A stretch of DNA of 31,970 nt from Lentzea sp. GTDB taxonomy: Bacteria > Actinomycetota > Actinomycetes > Mycobacteriales > Pseudonocardiaceae. A model generated the notes under the pieces. The model was given only the letters and a program-made list of their open reading frames with translations, was not told the origin of the DNA and searched no databases. Location of the stretch: assembly GCA_030146905.1 (NCBI GenBank), contig JASLAV010000503.1:1-31970 (forward strand), read 5' to 3'. Of this stretch, positions 1 to 7,159 are shown one piece after another (position 1 is the stretch's first letter; each line of letters starts with the position of its first letter). A program made the translations under genes and the position numbers.

Positions 1-577
1 ACAGGCCGTCGTAGCCTTCCGACTCACCACCCGACGCCAGGAGGTCGACGTGGTCGACCCAGACGTTGCGGACGTTGTTCTCCATCCCGATGGCGTCGCC
101 GCCGTTGGACGTGGGAGAGCCCGACTTCTTGACGTTCCGGATGGTGACGTTCCGGATGATGATGTTGCGAGAGTCTCGGATGTGGATGCCGAGCTGGTCG
201 AAGACGGCGCCGCTGCCCACGCCGATGATGGTGACGTTGCTGATCCGCTTGAGCTCGATCACCCCGGCGGCGGTTTCGCAGCTGTTGCCCGAGACCTTGG
301 TGGTGTTGCCGTGGTTGATCGTGCCCGACACCTCGATGATGACCGGCGTGCTGCTGCTCGCCCGGCTGCACAGGGCCTGGTGGATCTGGGTTCCCGTGGT
401 GGCCCGAACCGTCGCCCCACCCTGGCCGCCGGTGGTGCCGCCGTTCTGGGACGCGTAGCCGGTCGCGCCGGCGGCCGCCGCCGACGCCGGTGACATCGCC
501 AGGACCGCGCTGGTCGAGGCCGCGACGGCCACAGCGGCCACGACCGCGGGGAACCGGCATGCGACTGGTCGTTTCAT
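1..577 (-). CDS. Secreted pectate lyase, family PL1-like (3' part outside window)
   Basis: Leftward gene starting at ATG 575-577 with a GGAG ribosome site just upstream; 192 codons are present before the window edge cuts it. Residues 1 to about 35 form a signal peptide: basic MKRPVACR start, Ala/Val-rich core, AxA-type cleavage region near ASAAAA. After a Gly/Thr-rich linker come repeated right-handed beta-helix rungs (VTIIGVGSGAVFDQLGIHIRD, then two NVTIRNV-type rungs) and the NVWVDHVDL segment, typical of PL1 pectate lyases, where the WxDH strand lies beside the Ca2+/substrate cleft. Known family role: eliminative cleavage of polygalacturonate outside the cell. The catalytic Arg region would lie in the missing C-terminal part, so activity cannot be judged. 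A pectin lyase or other beta-helix polysaccharide lyase is the main alternative. Confidence 0.82.
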   Translation of the reverse strand, partial: MKRPVACRFPAVVAAVAVAASTSAVLAMSPASAAAAGATGYASQNGGTTGGQGGATVRATTGTQIHQALCSRASSSTPVIIEVSGTINHGNTTKVSGNSCETAAGVIELKRISNVTIIGVGSGAVFDQLGIHIRDSRNIIIRNVTIRNVKKSGSPTSNGGDAIGMENNVRNVWVDHVDLLASGGESEGYDGL

Positions 578-1252
578 TTCGTCTCCTGCGTCTTCGAAGG
601 GTGGACGGGTGTGGGATCGCACTCGCCGGGTTGATTACCGCCGGGCGATGTCGGAGGTCGAACTCGAGGTGGAAGCGACGGCAATACCGCCGGAAATGCC
701 GGTGATTCGCTTTGTCGCGCGCTTGTCCATTCGCAGACTCTTGCGTCGCCTCCTTGCGAGCAGGATTGTCTGACGGATTCCCGGCGATGCTGATCGTGCT
801 GGCGGCCGTAATCAGTGTCGCCGGGAACGCTCCCAGCGAGTATTGCGCAACATTGTATGACGGGCAACAAAATTCACGTGCATGAACACCGAGTGCCGCC
901 ATGATGCGAGCCCGACATGACTTTCGGTGGTCAGCCGCCTGATTCACGGATATGAATAATGGGCTTGTGCGGCATTGAGTTGCACGACGATCGGCTGATC
1001 GACGAGCTCGCTGCCAGGGCATCGCCGCGTGTCTTCTTTCGCTCGGCGCTCGTGGTATTCGAATCGAATCGAATGGCCTTTCAGCGCTACACAGGGGCCC
1101 ACCTCGCGACTACCGCGTCAACACTTGAGCGAGATCGCCCACAAGGCGAGGCGGGACTGCTCGTACGCCTGCCGTCGAGATCCTTCGGTGTGTTCACCTG
1201 TCCAGGAGTGCGCCGTTCCGGTCCGGCTGTCGAGGGCCTCTACGGTGATGCC
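578..1252. other. Long intergenic region upstream of pectate lyase and TetR genes
   Basis: About 675 bases between divergent genes with no convincing coding sequence; the open frames across it have non-coding composition. The 840-960 part is distinctly AT-richer than its surroundings, as expected of a regulatory region. On the minus strand a TACAAT -10-like hexamer (plus-strand 852-857) points toward the pectate lyase gene, but I see no good -35 partner and the leader would be about 270 nt. A short GAATC/GAATC/GAATG direct repeat lies at 1061-1075. Confidence 0.4.
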
Positions 1253-1891
1253 GTGGCTGATACCCGACAACGCCTGATCGACGGCGCGATCGAGACGATT
1301 CGCGCGCACGGACTCGCCGGCGCCACCGCGCGCAGCATCGCGACCACCGCCGGCGTCAACCAGGCGCTGGTCTTCTACCACTTCGGCACCGTGCACGACC
1401 TGCTCCAGGCCGCCTGCCTGGCCGCGACTCAGGCGAGGGTCGAGCCGTTCGCCGCCCGCCTGGACAAGGTCACCGACCTGCGACAACTGCTCGTGCTCGG
1501 CCGTGCCCTGCATGGCGAGGAGCGTGCTGAGGGCAACGTCATGGTGCTCGCCCAGTTCCTGGCCGGCGCCCAGACCGACCCCGCGCTCGCCGAGGCGACC
1601 GCGGCGTCCCTGCGGCTGTGGATCGCCCCGGTAGAGCAGGCCCTGACCAGGCTGCTCGCCGACTCCCCGGTGGCGGAGCTGATCGACACGGCGGGTCTTG
1701 CGCGCGCGGTCAGCGCCGGGTTCATCGGGCTGGAGCTGTACGAGGGCGTCGACGCGCAGGGCGCGGAAGCCGCTCTGGACGCGCTCGACCGGCTGGCCGT
1801 GCTCATCGAGGTGGTGGACGACCTGGGGCCGGTCGCGCTCCGCGCGTTGCGCGGCAAGCTCCGCAAGACCGTCAAGAACCACCGCGTTTGA
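1253..1891 (+). CDS. TetR/AcrR-family transcriptional regulator
   Basis: 212-residue repressor. Residues 1-50 form the N-terminal three-helix DNA-binding domain (RQRLIDGAIETIRAHG, then GATARSIATTAGVNQALVFYHF, the recognition helix-turn-helix with the usual YYHF-like end). The rest is a helical ligand-binding/dimerisation domain. The reading frame is open from 959, but homology begins just after GTG 1253, so that start is chosen; the ribosome site is weak and GTG 1208 is an alternative. Two strong palindromes overlapping and following its stop codon (1887-1904 and 1915-1944) are the obvious operators. It therefore probably represses the SRPBCC/DUF4166 pair immediately downstream. The ligand is unknown. 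Confidence 0.85.
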   Translation: MADTRQRLIDGAIETIRAHGLAGATARSIATTAGVNQALVFYHFGTVHDLLQAACLAATQARVEPFAARLDKVTDLRQLLVLGRALHGEERAEGNVMVLAQFLAGAQTDPALAEATAASLRLWIAPVEQALTRLLADSPVAELIDTAGLARAVSAGFIGLELYEGVDAQGAEAALDALDRLAVLIEVVDDLGPVALRALRGKLRKTVKNHRV

Positions 1892-1904
1892 GCACTTGCT
1901 CAAA
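1887..1904. promoter_or_regulatory. Palindromic operator 1 (TTTGAGCA-CT-TGCTCAAA)
   Basis: Perfect 8-bp inverted repeat with a 2-bp centre. It overlaps the TetR stop codon and covers the -35 hexamer of the promoter proposed for the downstream gene. The same core occurs 34 bp away (centre to centre) in operator 2. Size and symmetry fit a TetR dimer site; assignment to the adjacent TetR protein is inference from position. Confidence 0.75.
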
Positions 1905-1916
1905 TCCCGCTACTCT
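1888..1916 (+). promoter_or_regulatory. Promoter for the SRPBCC/DUF4166 operon
   Basis: TTGAGC (1888-1893) and TACTCT (1911-1916) are separated by 17 bp, a good sigma-70/HrdB-type spacing. Transcription would start near 1923, inside operator 2. Operator 1 covers the -35 box and operator 2 the start site, a classic arrangement for repression. Confidence 0.6.
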
Positions 1917-1944
1917 CACGTTTGAGCAAGTGCTCAAACGTGAG
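1915..1944. promoter_or_regulatory. Palindromic operator 2 (14-bp arms)
   Basis: Perfect inverted repeat of arms CTCACGTTTGAGCA and TGCTCAAACGTGAG around an AG centre, 30 bp in total. It contains the core of operator 1 in reverse-complement form and ends directly on the ribosome-binding site GAGGGG of the gene at 1953. It may block both transcription and, as an RNA hairpin, translation. Confidence 0.78.
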
Positions 1945-1952
1945 GGGGTCAC

Positions 1953-2660
1953 ATGGCGCGGCAACCGCTCTACGTGGAGACGGTGATCCGGACCGACCTC
2001 GACGAGCTGTGGCGGCGGACGCAGGAACCGCGTCCGCACCAGCGCTGGGACCTCCGGTTCACCCGGATCGACTACCTGCCGAAGCCGGACCCCGGAGCGC
2101 CGCAGCACTTCCGGTACGCCGTCCGCGTGCTACCAGGGCTGGAGGTGGACGGGACCGGCGTCAGCGTCGGTGAACGCTCCAGGCCCGACGGCTCGCGGAC
2201 CTCGGCGTTGCGCTTCAGCTCGGCGCACCCGTTGTCCCTGATCCGCAGCGGGGCGGGCTACTGGCGTTACGTGCCGACCAGCACGGGGATCCGGTTCCTC
2301 ACCGGCTACGACTACCAGCCGGGCTGGGGCCGGCTCGGGGCACTGGCCGACCGCCCGTTCCGCCGCCTGATGGGCTGGGGCACGGCGTGGTCGTTCGACC
2401 GGCTCCGGCTGTGGCTCGAACGCGGCGTGCCGCCCGAGGTGTCGCTGCGGCGGGCACTGCTGGACGCGGGAACGAGAGTCGTCGCCTTCATCGTGGCGTG
2501 GCAGGTCGCCCCTGCGCCGCTCACCGCGGCACTCGGTCTGATCGCTCTGCTGGCCCCGCCGTTGCCGTCCACCCCGGCCGCCAGGAGATGCCGCCGGACC
2601 CCACCGGACCGCCGTTCCTCGACGGCGCCGTCGACCCTGTTCACCTTGGAGCACCCATGA
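1953..2660 (+). CDS. SRPBCC-superfamily protein with C-terminal hydrophobic segment
   Basis: 235 residues, ATG 1953 preceded by a strong GAGGGG site. Residues 1 to about 165 read as a SRPBCC (START/polyketide-cyclase-like) fold: an N-terminal strand YVETVIRTDLDELWRRTQEP, then RWDLRFTRIDYLP, and later GYWRYVPTSTGIRFLTGYDYQPGWG. A single hydrophobic stretch (about 180-205, VVAFIVAWQVAPAPLTAALG) suggests a membrane anchor, followed by a basic Pro-rich tail. Such folds bind hydrophobic small molecules; no reaction can be assigned. Its stop overlaps the next start (ATGA), so the two are translated together, probably under the TetR repressor upstream. Confidence 0.75.
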   Translation: MARQPLYVETVIRTDLDELWRRTQEPRPHQRWDLRFTRIDYLPKPDPGAPQHFRYAVRVLPGLEVDGTGVSVGERSRPDGSRTSALRFSSAHPLSLIRSGAGYWRYVPTSTGIRFLTGYDYQPGWGRLGALADRPFRRLMGWGTAWSFDRLRLWLERGVPPEVSLRRALLDAGTRVVAFIVAWQVAPAPLTAALGLIALLAPPLPSTPAARRCRRTPPDRRSSTAPSTLFTLEHP

Positions 2661-3328
2661 CGTCGATCTTCCAGCGCGCCCTCGGCGACGACTTCGACAG
2701 GCTGCACCCGCAGCTGCGACGCAGGTTCGGCTTCTCCGGCGCAGACGGCATCGCCTGCGTCGGCACCGGCACGATGGACCGGGTGTGGCGCGGTCGTGGC
2801 TTCACCCGGCCGTTCCTCTGGCTCGGAGCCCGCCGCCACATCCTCCTCGCGGGCAGCGGCCGCGACGTCCCGTTCACCATCAGGAACTACGCCTACGTCG
2901 ACTCGCTCGGACGCGAGACGGTGACCTTCGTCCGCACCTTCGCGTTCGGCCGCCCGCAGCGCTGGGACGCCACCATGATCTACAGCCCGGAGCGGGGCAC
3001 CGTCGTGGACTACCTGGGTACGCACCAGCACATCGCCGTCGACCTGCACCTGTCCGTGGACTCGGGCGGTGCGCTCCTGATCCGCAGCGGCGAGCAGCGC
3101 TTCCACGAGGGGCCGGTGCACTTCCGCATTCCCGAGCTGGTGACGGGGACTGCGGAGGTCCGCGAGTCCTATGACGACGAACTGGGCCGGTTCCGCGTCG
3201 ACGTCGAAGTGACCAATCACCGTTTCGGGCCGCTTTTCGGCTATCGCGGCACGTTCACCTGTTCGTATCCCGAAGACGACCCCGTGCCGGCCGAGATCAG
3301 GCCGGTGCGGGAACAAGCGAGGGTGTGA
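2657..3328 (+). CDS. DUF4166 domain-containing protein
   Basis: 223-residue protein starting inside the stop of the SRPBCC gene (ATGA overlap at 2657-2660). It opens with FQRALGDDFDRLHPQLRRRFG and continues with beta-rich segments such as RNYAYVDSLGRETVTFVRTF and HFRIPELVTGTAEVRESYDD, which I recognise as DUF4166, a family of unknown function. No signal peptide, membrane segment or catalytic motif is visible. Tight coupling with a lipid-binding-type SRPBCC protein and a TetR regulator suggests a shared role in handling a hydrophobic compound or envelope stress; that is inference. Confidence 0.75.
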   Translation: MTSIFQRALGDDFDRLHPQLRRRFGFSGADGIACVGTGTMDRVWRGRGFTRPFLWLGARRHILLAGSGRDVPFTIRNYAYVDSLGRETVTFVRTFAFGRPQRWDATMIYSPERGTVVDYLGTHQHIAVDLHLSVDSGGALLIRSGEQRFHEGPVHFRIPELVTGTAEVRESYDDELGRFRVDVEVTNHRFGPLFGYRGTFTCSYPEDDPVPAEIRPVREQARV

Positions 3329-3380
3329 CCTGATCCGTCTCCAGGAGTCGTGCGAAACGCATGCTCTTCGAAGACTGTAC

Positions 3381-3409
3381 TTGCGGGTACATTTTTCGGT
3401 ACCTAGCTT
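3381..3409 (+). promoter_or_regulatory. Promoter of quinone oxidoreductase, apparently leaderless, with GTAC motifs
   Basis: TTGCGG (3381-3386) and TAGCTT (3404-3409) are 17 bp apart. A start about 7 nt after the -10 box falls on the ATG at 3417, so the transcript would be leaderless, consistent with the lack of a ribosome site. GTAC tetramers lie at 3377, 3387 and 3399; GGTAC (3386-3390) and GTACC (3399-3403) form an inverted repeat between -35 and -10, a likely repressor site. Confidence 0.6.
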
Positions 3410-3416
3410 CGTCCGC

Positions 3417-4373
3417 ATGAAGGCAGTGGTGGTTGATGAAGCAGGGGGACCGGAAGTGCTGCAGCTGCAGGAGCGGCCGGCACCTCGTCCGGGACCGGGG
3501 GAAGTACTGGTCGACGTCCGAGTCGCGGGCGTGAACTTCTTCGACGTCGGCATCCGCCGGGGACGGGTGGCCGAGGTGCCCGGCATGGAAGGTGCCGGCG
3601 TGGTGGTGGAGACGGGCGAGGGCGTGGATGAGTTCGCCCCCGGTGACCGGGTCGCGTGGCTGGTCAACGACACCCACGGCAGCTACGCGGAGCAGGTGGT
3701 CGTCCCCGCGGCCAACGTCGTGGCGGTGCCCGGCACGATCGACGACGAGACGGCCGCGGCCGTGCTGCTGCAGGGCCTGACAGCGCACCACCACTGCACC
3801 GTGTGCCACCCGGTGCAGCCCGGCGACATCACGCTCGTGCACGCGGCCGCCGGCGGGGTCGGGCTGCTGCTCACCCAGCTGATCAAGGCTCGGGGCGGCA
3901 CCGTCATCGGACTTGTGTCGCGGCCGGAGAAGGCCGAGATCGCCACCGCCGCAGGCGCCGACCACGTCCTGGTCTCCACGGGTGGTGCGTTCGTCGAGCC
4001 GGTGCTGGAGCTGACCGGTGGCGAGGGAGTGCACGCGGTGTTCGACGGAGCAGGCGGGCCGACGTTCGACGGATCGCTGAAGGTGCTGCGCACGCACGGC
4101 ACGATGGTGTTCTACGGACCGTTGATCGGCGATGTGCCGATCATCGCCATGAACGAGATCCCGCGCAGCACGCGTCTCACCTACGGCACGCTTCCCGACC
4201 ACATTCGCACCCGTGAGGAGCTCACCAAGCACGCGGCCGAGCTGTTCGGGCTGGTCGAGAAGGGAGAGCTGGTCGTCAGGATCGGAGGCCGCTACCCGCT
4301 GGCCGAGGCGGCGAGGGCCCACGCGGACCTCGAGTCGCGTACGACGACCGGGAAACTGCTGCTGATCCCGTGA
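3417..4373 (+). CDS. Zinc-independent quinone oxidoreductase (NADPH:quinone reductase-like MDR protein)
   Basis: 318 residues of the medium-chain dehydrogenase/reductase superfamily. The N-terminal GroES-like domain (MKAVVVDEAGGPEVLQLQE, then GEVLVDVRVAGVNFFDVGIRRG) lacks the zinc-ligand pattern of alcohol dehydrogenases. The Rossmann domain carries VHAAAGGVGLLLTQLIKARG, the AxxGGVG nucleotide-binding loop of quinone oxidoreductases. The C-terminal TGKLLLIP closure is typical. It probably reduces quinones or enones with NADPH in the cytoplasm. Start ATG 3417 is chosen over the in-frame TTG 3381 because the family N-terminus begins there and TTG 3381 is the -35 box. It is a single-gene unit, convergent with the SDR gene. 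Confidence 0.9.
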   Translation: MKAVVVDEAGGPEVLQLQERPAPRPGPGEVLVDVRVAGVNFFDVGIRRGRVAEVPGMEGAGVVVETGEGVDEFAPGDRVAWLVNDTHGSYAEQVVVPAANVVAVPGTIDDETAAAVLLQGLTAHHHCTVCHPVQPGDITLVHAAAGGVGLLLTQLIKARGGTVIGLVSRPEKAEIATAAGADHVLVSTGGAFVEPVLELTGGEGVHAVFDGAGGPTFDGSLKVLRTHGTMVFYGPLIGDVPIIAMNEIPRSTRLTYGTLPDHIRTREELTKHAAELFGLVEKGELVVRIGGRYPLAEAARAHADLESRTTTGKLLLIP

Positions 4374-4475
4374 CGGTGGCACCGCTTGACGCGCGGTCAA
4401 CGCGCAACCGTTGTGAGCAAAGGTGAGCAGCAGCGGCGGGGCAAGCAGACGCGCAAGTTCAAGGGGCTCCTTGAC

Positions 4476-4510
4476 CCTCGGGCCCCTGGGCGGCGCCCAG
4501 GGGCCCGAGG
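4476..4510. terminator. Strong bidirectional hairpin between convergent genes
   Basis: Near-perfect 35-nt palindrome: 17-nt arms (4476-4492 and 4494-4510) around a single G, giving at least a 16-bp GC-rich stem with a GGC loop. No U-tract follows, as is common in high-GC actinomycetes. It lies between the ends of the quinone oxidoreductase (4373) and the SDR (4513) and probably terminates both. A smaller TTGAC/GTCAA hairpin lies at 4386-4400. Confidence 0.8.
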
Positions 4511-4512
4511 TG

Positions 4513-5403
4513 TCATCCCCGCACGGCCTGCAGGAGCTCGGAGTAACCCATCCGCTTGACGAAGTCCTCACGAGTCCGGTCGACGAGTTCGCTGACGAGG
4601 TCCACCCCGGATTCGGTGTGGTCCACGACGCTGCGGAACGGCTTGGCCCCGAAGGGCAGCCCGAGTATTCGCGAGATCTCCTCGGCCACCCCGTGCGGGC
4701 CGGCCTGGGTACCCGGCGGGAACAGGCCGATCGTCGCCTGCTCGTTCCGAGCCACGAGGGGGTCGAGCCGGGTGTACGTGGCGGTCACGGCCGGGTCGTC
4801 GGCGTGGGTGGCGTTCGGGAAGTGTTCGGTGCCGTCGAGGATGACACCCGGCATCACGATGCTGGTCTCGATGCCGAACGGGTTGACCTCGTACGAGGTC
4901 GTCACGGCGAGCGCGTCGAAGGCGGCCTTGGCGGCGACGTACGGGCCGAGGAACGGTGGCGTGGTGACACCGATGGTGCTGCCCACGTACACCAGCGTGC
5001 CGGCTCCGCGGGCCCGCAGGTGCGGCAGCACCGCGCGGTTGACCCGATGCGCGCCCACCGCGTTCACGTCCACCAGGTGCAGGAGCGCCTCGGGCGTGAA
5101 CGCCTCGACGTAGCCGATGGCGAGGTGACCCGCGTTGTGGACGATCACGTCGAGCCCTTCCCCGGCGTCCAGGACGGCGGCCACGGCAGCGTCCACACTG
5201 GACTGTGACGTCACGTCGAGTTCGTCGACGCGGATGTCCCACTGCTGACGTTCCGCGTCGGCGAGCAGTTCGCGCGCGTGTCCGGCGTCGTGGCCGCCGG
5301 GGGAGCGCATGCTGGCGTGGACGGTGTGGCCGTCCGCGGCGAGCCGGCGGGCGGTGTGGTTGCCGATTCCGGTGGCGGCGCCGGTGATCAGGATGACGGA
5401 CAT
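4513..5403 (-). CDS. Short-chain dehydrogenase/reductase (classical SDR)
   Basis: 296 residues. TGAATGIG (7-14) is the NAD(P)-binding glycine motif, NAG (90-92) the classical SDR structural motif, and Ser142, Tyr155 and Lys159 (YVAAK) form the catalytic set. The C-terminal extension past about residue 190 is longer than in minimal 250-residue SDRs. The substrate is not predictable. ATG at 5403 has a GAGGAG ribosome site. It is the last gene of the leftward AKR-DUF1097-SDR operon, 34 nt after DUF1097, and ends against the 4476-4510 hairpin. Confidence 0.9.
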   Translation of the reverse strand: MSVILITGAATGIGNHTARRLAADGHTVHASMRSPGGHDAGHARELLADAERQQWDIRVDELDVTSQSSVDAAVAAVLDAGEGLDVIVHNAGHLAIGYVEAFTPEALLHLVDVNAVGAHRVNRAVLPHLRARGAGTLVYVGSTIGVTTPPFLGPYVAAKAAFDALAVTTSYEVNPFGIETSIVMPGVILDGTEHFPNATHADDPAVTATYTRLDPLVARNEQATIGLFPPGTQAGPHGVAEEISRILGLPFGAKPFRSVVDHTESGVDLVSELVDRTREDFVKRMGYSELLQAVRG

Positions 5404-5437
5404 CGTGGTTCGGCTCCTCGTTCGAACAGATGTGGGG

Positions 5438-5935
5438 TCACGCGGCGAAACGCCGCTGGAGGGCCTGGCAGGTGAAGGCCGCGAGGGCGCCGATGGCGCT
5501 GGCCGCGACCAGCGTGGCGATGCCGGGCAACGGGTGCTCGGGTTCCGCGGCGAAGTACGCGACCAAGCCGACGAACCAGGCGAGCATGTTGCCGACGACC
5601 GGCGTGGTGCGCAGCCCGACGACGACCAATGCCAGCAGGAACACCCCGATCGGCAGCGCCGCGGTCACCCCGATGGACGGGGCGAGGGCTCCCACCACCA
5701 CCTCGCCGATCATGGCCAGCGCCATTCCCAGCCAGGTGCAGAGGACGGCCTGGACGGCCTGGCGGGTGTCCGCGGGCCGGGTGAACCACGCCACCCACCC
5801 GACGAACATGGCCCAGGGCAACAGGGACAGCGACAGGGTGGTGAACGCGGCCGCGGCCGCCACGACGGCCGCTATCAGCGTGAAGACGGTGAACTTGCTC
5901 GCGGACGTGACGGTTGGCGTGTGGTGAGCGGTCAT
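5438..5935 (-). CDS. DUF1097-like integral membrane protein
   Basis: 165 residues, ATG at 5935 with a good GAGGAG ribosome site. Nearly the whole chain is hydrophobic, with about five segments: residues 15-34, 36-54, 65-85, 90-110 and 120-160, ending in a short basic tail QALQRRFAA. The pattern PWAMFVGWVAWF followed by GWLGMALAM-type segments recalls DUF1097 (YcdZ-like), a small membrane family of unknown function. It sits between an aldo-keto reductase and an SDR in one transcription unit, which suggests a transport or sensing partner for those enzymes; this is inference. Confidence 0.7.
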   Translation of the reverse strand: MTAHHTPTVTSASKFTVFTLIAAVVAAAAAFTTLSLSLLPWAMFVGWVAWFTRPADTRQAVQAVLCTWLGMALAMIGEVVVGALAPSIGVTAALPIGVFLLALVVVGLRTTPVVGNMLAWFVGLVAYFAAEPEHPLPGIATLVAASAIGALAAFTCQALQRRFAA

Positions 5936-5975
5936 GACGAAGAACTCCTCACAGGAGAGGGGGAGGTGGGACCAG

Positions 5976-6980
5976 TCAGTCCTGAATGGACGCCATCGCG
6001 GGCGGGGCGTAGCGCAGGCCTGCCGCCGCGCCGACAGGGACCGCCGCGCCGAGCTCCTCGAACGCGATCGTGCCGAGCTCGATGCCGGCGGCAGCCACGT
6101 TCTGCTCCAGGAACGCTCGGCGCTTCGTGCCGGGGATCGCGGTGATGTGATCGCCCTGGGCAAGGACCCATGCCAGCGCCAGTTGACCGGCTGTGACGCC
6201 GTGCTTGCCGGCCACGGCTTCGACCCGGTCGACCAGCAGCAGGTTGCGCCGCAGGTTGTCCTCGTCGGCGAAGCGCGGGGAGGTCCGCCGGAAGTCGTTG
6301 GCCGGGAGGTCCGCGACGGTGCGCAGGCCGCCGGTGAGGAACCCGCGGCCCAGCGGCGAGTACGCCACGAACCCGATGCCCAACTCGCGCACCGTGTCCA
6401 GCACCCCGTTGATCTCCACGTCCCGGGTGAAGAGCGAGTACTCGGTCTGCACCGCGGACAGCGGCGCGGTCGCGTGCGCGGCGCGGATGCTCTCCGCGGA
6501 CGCCTCGCTGATGCCCAGGTAGCGCACCTTGCCCTCGCGGACCAGCTCGCCGAGCACGCCGAACGTCTCGGAGACCGGCACGGTGGGGTCGACCCGGTGC
6601 TGGTAGTACAGGTCGATGTGCTCGACGCCCAGTCGGCGCAGCGACCCCTCGACCGACCCGCGGACGTACTCCGGCCTGCCGTTCGGGCCGCCGACGATGC
6701 GGCCCGAGTCGTCCAGGGTGACACCGCCGAACTTCGTGGCGACCACCACCTGGTCGCGGCGGCCCCGCAGGGCGCGGCCCAGCAACTGCTCCCCGGTGAA
6801 CGGCCCGTACATGTCGGCCGTGTCGAACATCGTCACACCCAGGTCGATCGCGCGGTGCACGGTCGCCACCGACTCGGCGTCGTCCGGCGTGCCGTACATG
6901 GCGGTCATGCCCATCGTGCCCAAGCCCTCGACCGACGTGACCAGGCCCTGACCACCCACGGCATGCTGACGCAAACTCAT
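5976..6980 (-). CDS. Aldo/keto reductase
   Basis: 334 residues. The full catalytic tetrad is visible: Asp53 and Tyr58 in FDTADMYGP, Lys83 in ATKFGG, and His128 in YYQHRVD. Later family landmarks are GKVRYLGISEASAESIRAAH, QTEYSLFTRD, AYSPLGRGFLTGG and AIPGTKRRAFLEQN for NADPH binding. Closest in style to AKR13/YhdN-like reductases that reduce small carbonyls. The frame opens at 7097, but ATG 6980 is preferred: family homology starts there and a GGAGG site precedes it. First gene of the leftward operon, divergent from the MmyB-like regulator. Confidence 0.93.
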   Translation of the reverse strand: MSLRQHAVGGQGLVTSVEGLGTMGMTAMYGTPDDAESVATVHRAIDLGVTMFDTADMYGPFTGEQLLGRALRGRRDQVVVATKFGGVTLDDSGRIVGGPNGRPEYVRGSVEGSLRRLGVEHIDLYYQHRVDPTVPVSETFGVLGELVREGKVRYLGISEASAESIRAAHATAPLSAVQTEYSLFTRDVEINGVLDTVRELGIGFVAYSPLGRGFLTGGLRTVADLPANDFRRTSPRFADEDNLRRNLLLVDRVEAVAGKHGVTAGQLALAWVLAQGDHITAIPGTKRRAFLEQNVAAAGIELGTIAFEELGAAVPVGAAAGLRYAPPAMASIQD

Positions 6981-7066
6981 CACTGACCTCCGGAACGGGG
7001 GAGGAGCAGCCCTGACAGGTGCTCCGTGTTCATCGTTCAAGCACCGCCGACGACAATCGGCGTCCT

Positions 7067-7099
7067 GCTTATCCCCGCTCTCGCAGGGCGGGGACAAGC
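7067..7099. promoter_or_regulatory. Inverted repeat in the AKR/MmyB divergent promoter region
   Basis: Arms GCTTATCCCCGC (7067-7078) and GCGGGGACAAGC (7088-7099) match in 11 of 12 positions with a 9-nt spacer. The right arm overlaps a possible -35 (GGGACA, 7091-7096), 17 bp before TAGGTT (7114-7119) upstream of the regulator. It is a candidate operator for autoregulation and for control of the AKR operon. A second, smaller repeat CGCCGA/TCGGCG is at 7045-7062. Confidence 0.5.
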
Positions 7100-7159
7100 C
7101 CGCGGATCTTCGTTAGGTTCGCTGGGCGAAGCCGCATCGACACCGGAACGGAGGTCCTC

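Noticed and set aside
24..1022. Minus-strand open frame of 332 codons over the pectate lyase region
   Set aside because: Arg/His-rich shadow; the true frame begins at 577 with a signal peptide and beta-helix rungs.
1125..1130. TTGAGC half-site upstream of the TetR start as a third operator
   Set aside because: It lacks a symmetric partner at the right spacing; a single hexamer is expected by chance.
2570..2657. Possible frameshift at the Pro/Arg-rich C-terminus of the SRPBCC protein
   Set aside because: The frame continues without stops to an ATGA overlap with the next gene, and a basic tail is plausible for an inner-membrane anchored protein.
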